Source of the DNA: Triplophysa rosa
Lineage: Eukaryota > Chordata > Actinopteri > Cypriniformes > Nemacheilidae
Reading direction: 5' to 3'
Assembly (NCBI RefSeq): GCF_024868665.1
Contig: NC_079898.1
Coordinates: 4,251,842 to 4,315,841 of the forward strand
DNA length: 64,000 bases
Part shown: one piece after another, positions 60,436 through 64,000 of the stretch
Layout: each line of letters opens with the position of its first letter
Numbering within the stretch: position 1 is the first letter of the stretch
The notes under the pieces: model-generated
Seen by the model: the letters and a program-made list of their open reading frames with translations, nothing else
Database searches by the model: none
Told to the model about the DNA's origin: nothing
Made by a program: the position numbers and the translations under genes

Positions 60436-60825
60436 TTAAAGGTCCAGTGTATTAAATTTAGCAGCATCTAGCGGTAAGGTTACAAATTGCAGCCAACGGC
60501 TCACTCCACCCCTCCCTTTCGAAGCTCTACGGTGGCTGACACAGCACTAAGATGTCATCACGTTTTCGCTCCTATGCCAAATGAGATAACGTATTTTTGA
60601 ATGCACTCTGTAGAGCAGTTTGTCCGTTTAGGGCTACTGTAGAAACAACATGGTGAATTCCATGCAAGGGGACCCGTGATGTATGTAGATAGAAATAGCT
60701 CATACTAAGGTAAAAAGCATAATGCTTCATTATGTAAGGTCTTTATACATCTCTGAAGACATTATGTATATTACATTGCATTTCTGTAAATACATCCACG
60801 AAAATATTACACACTGGACCTTTAA
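60436..60825. repeat. MITE with AAAGGTCCAGTGT ends
   Basis: TTAAAGGTCCAGTGT at the left is inverted at the right as ACACTGGACCTTTAA. It lies in the collagen intron between the 60095 and 60864 exons. Common in teleosts. Confidence 0.75.
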
Positions 60826-60863
60826 TGAAGAATAGGTAGTAAAATGACTCATTGTTGTGTTAC

Positions 60864-60941
60864 CCATTGGTCCCTGGTCTCCAATGTGACCAGGAAGGCC
60901 GTAGCCTTTAGCTCCCTTGTCCCCTGGTTCTCCCAGGTCAC
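60864..60941 (-). CDS. col21a1-like collagen exon
   Basis: A 78-bp exon between TTATTACAG and GTAACA. It encodes (G)DLGEPGDKGAKGYGLPGHIG and DQGPM with the final G split. The KGAKGYGLPG imperfection parallels KGSQGFGYPG that I recall in human COL21A1 at the same distance from the C-terminus. Both junctions split a Gly codon after its first base, fitting both neighbouring exons. Confidence 0.85.
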
Positions 60942-61191
60942 CTGTAATAAAAGCAAATAATAAATAAGCACCAACATCAGATGTAAATAACAAGACCCAC
61001 AGAATAGCGTGTGTGCTGAGATTATTGCTGAATAGAGATTTTAAATTTCATTAGCTTGGTTGGGGATCCTACGATGATTGTTGCATCAGAGCAAATAACA
61101 ATGCAAAACAAATGTCGGCCATTGAAAACGTAAATCATCAACTGAAAATAAATTGGTTTTGTCACAGTGTAAACTGTTTTGTCACTGTATA

Positions 61192-61484
61192 TACAGGGCT
61201 GGACTGGAACGTTAATTTGGCCCTGGCATTTTTGACCAGATTCGGCCCTCCACCATTTTTGTCAATGGGGGGGGGGGCGCGAGTGGTAGGTTGTGCTGCT
61301 GTCATTGCCTTTCCTGCATACATGTCCGATTCGCAATTGCATTCGCGTTACGTGCATACGCGCCCGATTAACGCTTCTAATCCGTCCGTCTCTCTGTCCC
61401 ATGCGTCCGTTTAGGCCCAAAAAGTACATCGGCCCACCAGGAAAATGCCCGGTATGCCCGATGGCCAATCCAGCCCTGAATGTA
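61192..61484. repeat. MITE with CAGGGCTGGACTGG ends
   Basis: TACAGGGCTGGACTGG at the left is inverted at the right as CCAATCCAGCCCTGAATGTA. The interior carries a run of ten G near 61267. It lies in a collagen intron; the rest of 60942-62008 shows no exon. Confidence 0.7.
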
Positions 61485-62008
61485 TAGCATTAGCAGATTT
61501 TAGCATTAGCATTAGCAGATTAGCGGAGGTACATCATCACCCTGCATTCATATAGTCTATCTCGTAGTGTTTGTTAATTTAATTAACTTCTACATTATAC
61601 TTCTACATTAGTAAAATTTACTAGTTTAGCTATGTTAAATTGACTGTAACGGTTTTTAGAATCATTTAAGTACTAAAAGCGACAGGCCAAAGTGGTTTAA
61701 AAAATGTTGACAACAGTGTCTTGTGAGGGTGAATCCATCATTCTGGCAGCATACTGGGCCAGCCTTTTAACTAGTTGACAAGTATTTCTTATACTAATTT
61801 CTCAGCGCATAAACACAGCCAAGAGCAATGCTGACAAAAACCCTCCATATCACTTGTCATAATATTATTGTTTCTCTGTTTCTTGAAATGTTCTTTATTT
61901 GTAACACATTACGCTACCTGATATCAAAACCATTTGTTTGAAATGTGACAGCTCTAAAATGTGAATTTTTTATTTGTCTGTTTGTACTATAGTGTGGAAA
62001 CAGCTTAC

Positions 62009-62099
62009 CTGGTGAGCCCGATCTGCCCTGGTCACCTGGCTCGCCATAGAATCCTTGCTGTCCAATTTCTCCTTTAAGACCATCAATGGCTGCCTCACC
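62009..62099 (-). CDS. col21a1-like collagen exon with an imperfect triplet
   Basis: A 91-bp exon between CCATTACAG and GTAAGC, encoding GEAAIDGLKGEIGQQGFYGE and PGDQGRSGSP plus a split Gly. The second triplet begins with Ala instead of Gly (GEA-AID-GLK), a small helix imperfection. Joins the 60864-60941 exon in frame. Further upstream exons must lie beyond the window or beyond the LINE insertion that starts at 62449. Confidence 0.85.
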
Positions 62100-62448
62100 C
62101 TGTAATGGTATTTTAAGACATTGTACATTTATTAGTAGGATGACTTGCTATAGGTACCACACCCCAGTTCAAACCCTTGTGGTTAAGTGATAAAAATAGT
62201 TGTGATCTATGTGATCTTTCTTTCTTAATTCGCTTTCAAGTCATCTTAAACCTTATGTCTTTTCACACAAAACATTCAAACCTGGCATGTTGTGACTGGA
62301 CATGGGGCATGCAAGAACTAATGCCTTGTGACAAACGTGATGCACGTTATAAGGCATCAACGGAAAGAAATTTTAGACATACAATATTGATTGGATTATT
62401 ATACTGAAAAACATCTTAAATTTTAGTGTAGGCCTATTGTATGGTCTT

Positions 62449-64000
62449 AAAATTTTAATTCCACCTTCTCGGTAACGCTAGACAAAGTTGCTCCACTACG
62501 TTTAAAGAAGATTAAAAATGGTAGCCCCACACCGTGGTATAATGAACACACTCAGGCTCTAAAGAAAGCGGCCCGAAAAATGGAGCGCAACTTTAAGAAA
62601 ACTAAATTAGAGGTATTTCGTACAGCATGGAAGGATAGTATTCGAAAATACAGGAAAGCCCTAATAACTTCTAGATCCGCCTACTTTTCATCACTAATAG
62701 AAGAAAACCAGCACAATCCTAGGTTTTTATTTAACACGGTGGCTAAATTAACAAAAAATAAATCGTCAGTGACTTCTGATCCTGTATATCAGCATAGCAG
62801 TGATGAATTTATGAACTACTTCACATATAAAATCCAAGATATTAGAGAAAAAATTATAACAATGCAATCAGAAGTGAAACCCGCTGAACAAACTAACTAC
62901 AGCGCCCTTAAGGAGAAAATGCAATTATTTTATACCGTAGATCAAGATGAGCTGTCTAAAATTATTAGATCATCTAAATCAACAACATGCATACTAGACC
63001 CTATACCTACAAATCTACTGAAAGAGATGCTCCCAGAAATTATAGATCCTCTTCTTGGTATTATTAACTCATCTCTGACATTAGGACATGTGCCTAAAGC
63101 ATATAAGGTGGCTGTTATAAGGCCCCTTGTCAAAAAACCCCAACTCGACCCTAGAGAACTAAGGAACTACAGGCCTATATCGAATCTACCTTTCATATCT
63201 AAAGTTCTGGAAAAAGTAGTTTCAACTCAATTATGCTCCTTCCTCCAAAGGAATGACATCAATGAAGAATTCCAGTCTGGATTTAGAGCATGTCACAGTA
63301 CAGAGACTGCTTTGATCAGAGTTACAAATGATCTGCTATTGGCGTCTGACCGAGGTTGTATCTCGTTATTGGTGCTGCTAGACCTTAGTGCTGCATTCGA
63401 TACCATTGACCACAGCACACTCCTACATAGACTCGAAAATTATGTCGGCATTAAGGGAATAGCTTTGAAATGGTTTAAATCTTATTTATCCGACCGTTTT
63501 CAATTTGTAGCAATAAACAATGAGGTGTCACGCAAATCGCAAGTCCAGTACGGTGTACCACAGGGCTCAGTCTTAGGGCCTCTGCTCTTCGCATTATACA
63601 TGCTACCTCTAGGAGATATAATAAAGCGACACGGAGTTAGCTTTCACTGTTATGCTGATGATACTCAACTTTATATTTCCTCGAAGCCTCATGAAACACA
63701 GCAGTTCCATCGAATAATGGAATGCATAGTCGATATAAAAAACTGGATGAGTAACAACTTTTTATTACTGAACTCGGACAAAACGGAAGTGTTACTTATT
63801 GGACCGAAAACTGCTATAAGTAACAACCAAGAATACTGTTTAACTATTGACGGATGTTCCATAAAACCCTCGTCGTCAGCAAAGAATCTTGGCGTTCTAT
63901 TCGATAGTAATCTGTCATTTGAGAGCCACGTCGCCAACACCTGTAAAATTGCGTTTTTCCATTTTAAGAATATATCTAAACTACGTCATATGCTGTCAAT
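62449..64000 (+). mobile_element. L2-type LINE copy D, 5'-truncated, runs off the window
   Basis: Begins inside ORF2 at AAAATTTTAATTCCACCTTC (the position of 52306 in copy B). Reads through RT motifs RNYRPISNLPFISKVLEK, LDLSAAFDTIDH, GVPQGSVLGPLLF and YADDTQLY to the window end. I see none of the frameshifts of copies A and B in this interval. It lies antisense in an intron, or 5' of, the upstream collagen gene. Confidence 0.88.

Overview
The window looks like a piece of a teleost nuclear genome, most likely a cyprinid (carp, goldfish or zebrafish relatives). The only clear host genes are spliced, with long introns. The rest is a dense mixture of Tc1/mariner, hAT-like and other MITEs, DIRS-type tyrosine-recombinase retrotransposons, L2-type LINEs and LTR-like units typical of these fish. 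There is no sign of prokaryotic organisation.

Host genes. All confident host exons encode fibril-associated (FACIT-type) collagen and lie on the minus strand. From 22.3 kb down to 2.0 kb are the first seven coding exons of a collagen alpha-1(XXI) gene (col21a1): signal peptide, von Willebrand A domain, a thrombospondin-N/laminin-G-like domain on four exons, and the start of the Gly-X-Y region. Every exon joins the next in phase. The rest of the triple helix must lie beyond position 1. Separately, at 62.1-60.1 kb, three in-phase minus-strand exons encode the last Gly-X-Y segments, a Cys-x4-Cys terminus and a stop codon. The spacing of helix interruptions in this tail matches my recollection of the COL21A1 C-terminus. 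The window therefore appears to hold the 3' end of one col21a1-like gene upstream of the 5' end of another, a head-to-tail arrangement. A further short exon at 34.7 kb on the plus strand has good splice sites but I do not recognise it.

Mobile DNA, left to right. 0-1.7 kb: a Tc1/mariner remnant and a foldback element. 4.2-9.7 kb: a small terminal-repeat element and a degenerate DIRS element inside a col21a1 intron. 10.5-18.1 kb: two DIRS copies fused tail to tail, in the next intron upstream. 25.8-27.7 kb: a gag-only DIRS deletion derivative upstream of the col21a1 5' end. 29.1-59.7 kb: a nested block. A Tc1-like transposon is split by a MITE, which is split by an L2 LINE, which is split by about 24 kb of further material. 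That material includes two nearly identical 5.9-kb copies, in inverted orientation, of an LTR-like unit joined to an L2 LINE (36.6-42.5 and 49.0-54.9 kb). 62.4 kb to the end: a further 5'-truncated L2 copy in the upstream collagen gene.

Most transposon reading frames are broken by frameshifts or deletions. The exceptions are the L2 ORF1 at 50.4-51.3 kb (zinc-ribbon-like motif, coiled coil, SGNH esterase) and long stretches of L2 ORF2 (endonuclease and reverse transcriptase). Six copies of the DIRS leader carry the same compact promoter-like module: CCAAT, octamer ATTTGCAT, GC-rich block and TATA. Two single N positions (36588 and 49029) sit exactly at the edges of the inverted 5.9-kb copies, so the assembly there should be treated with caution.
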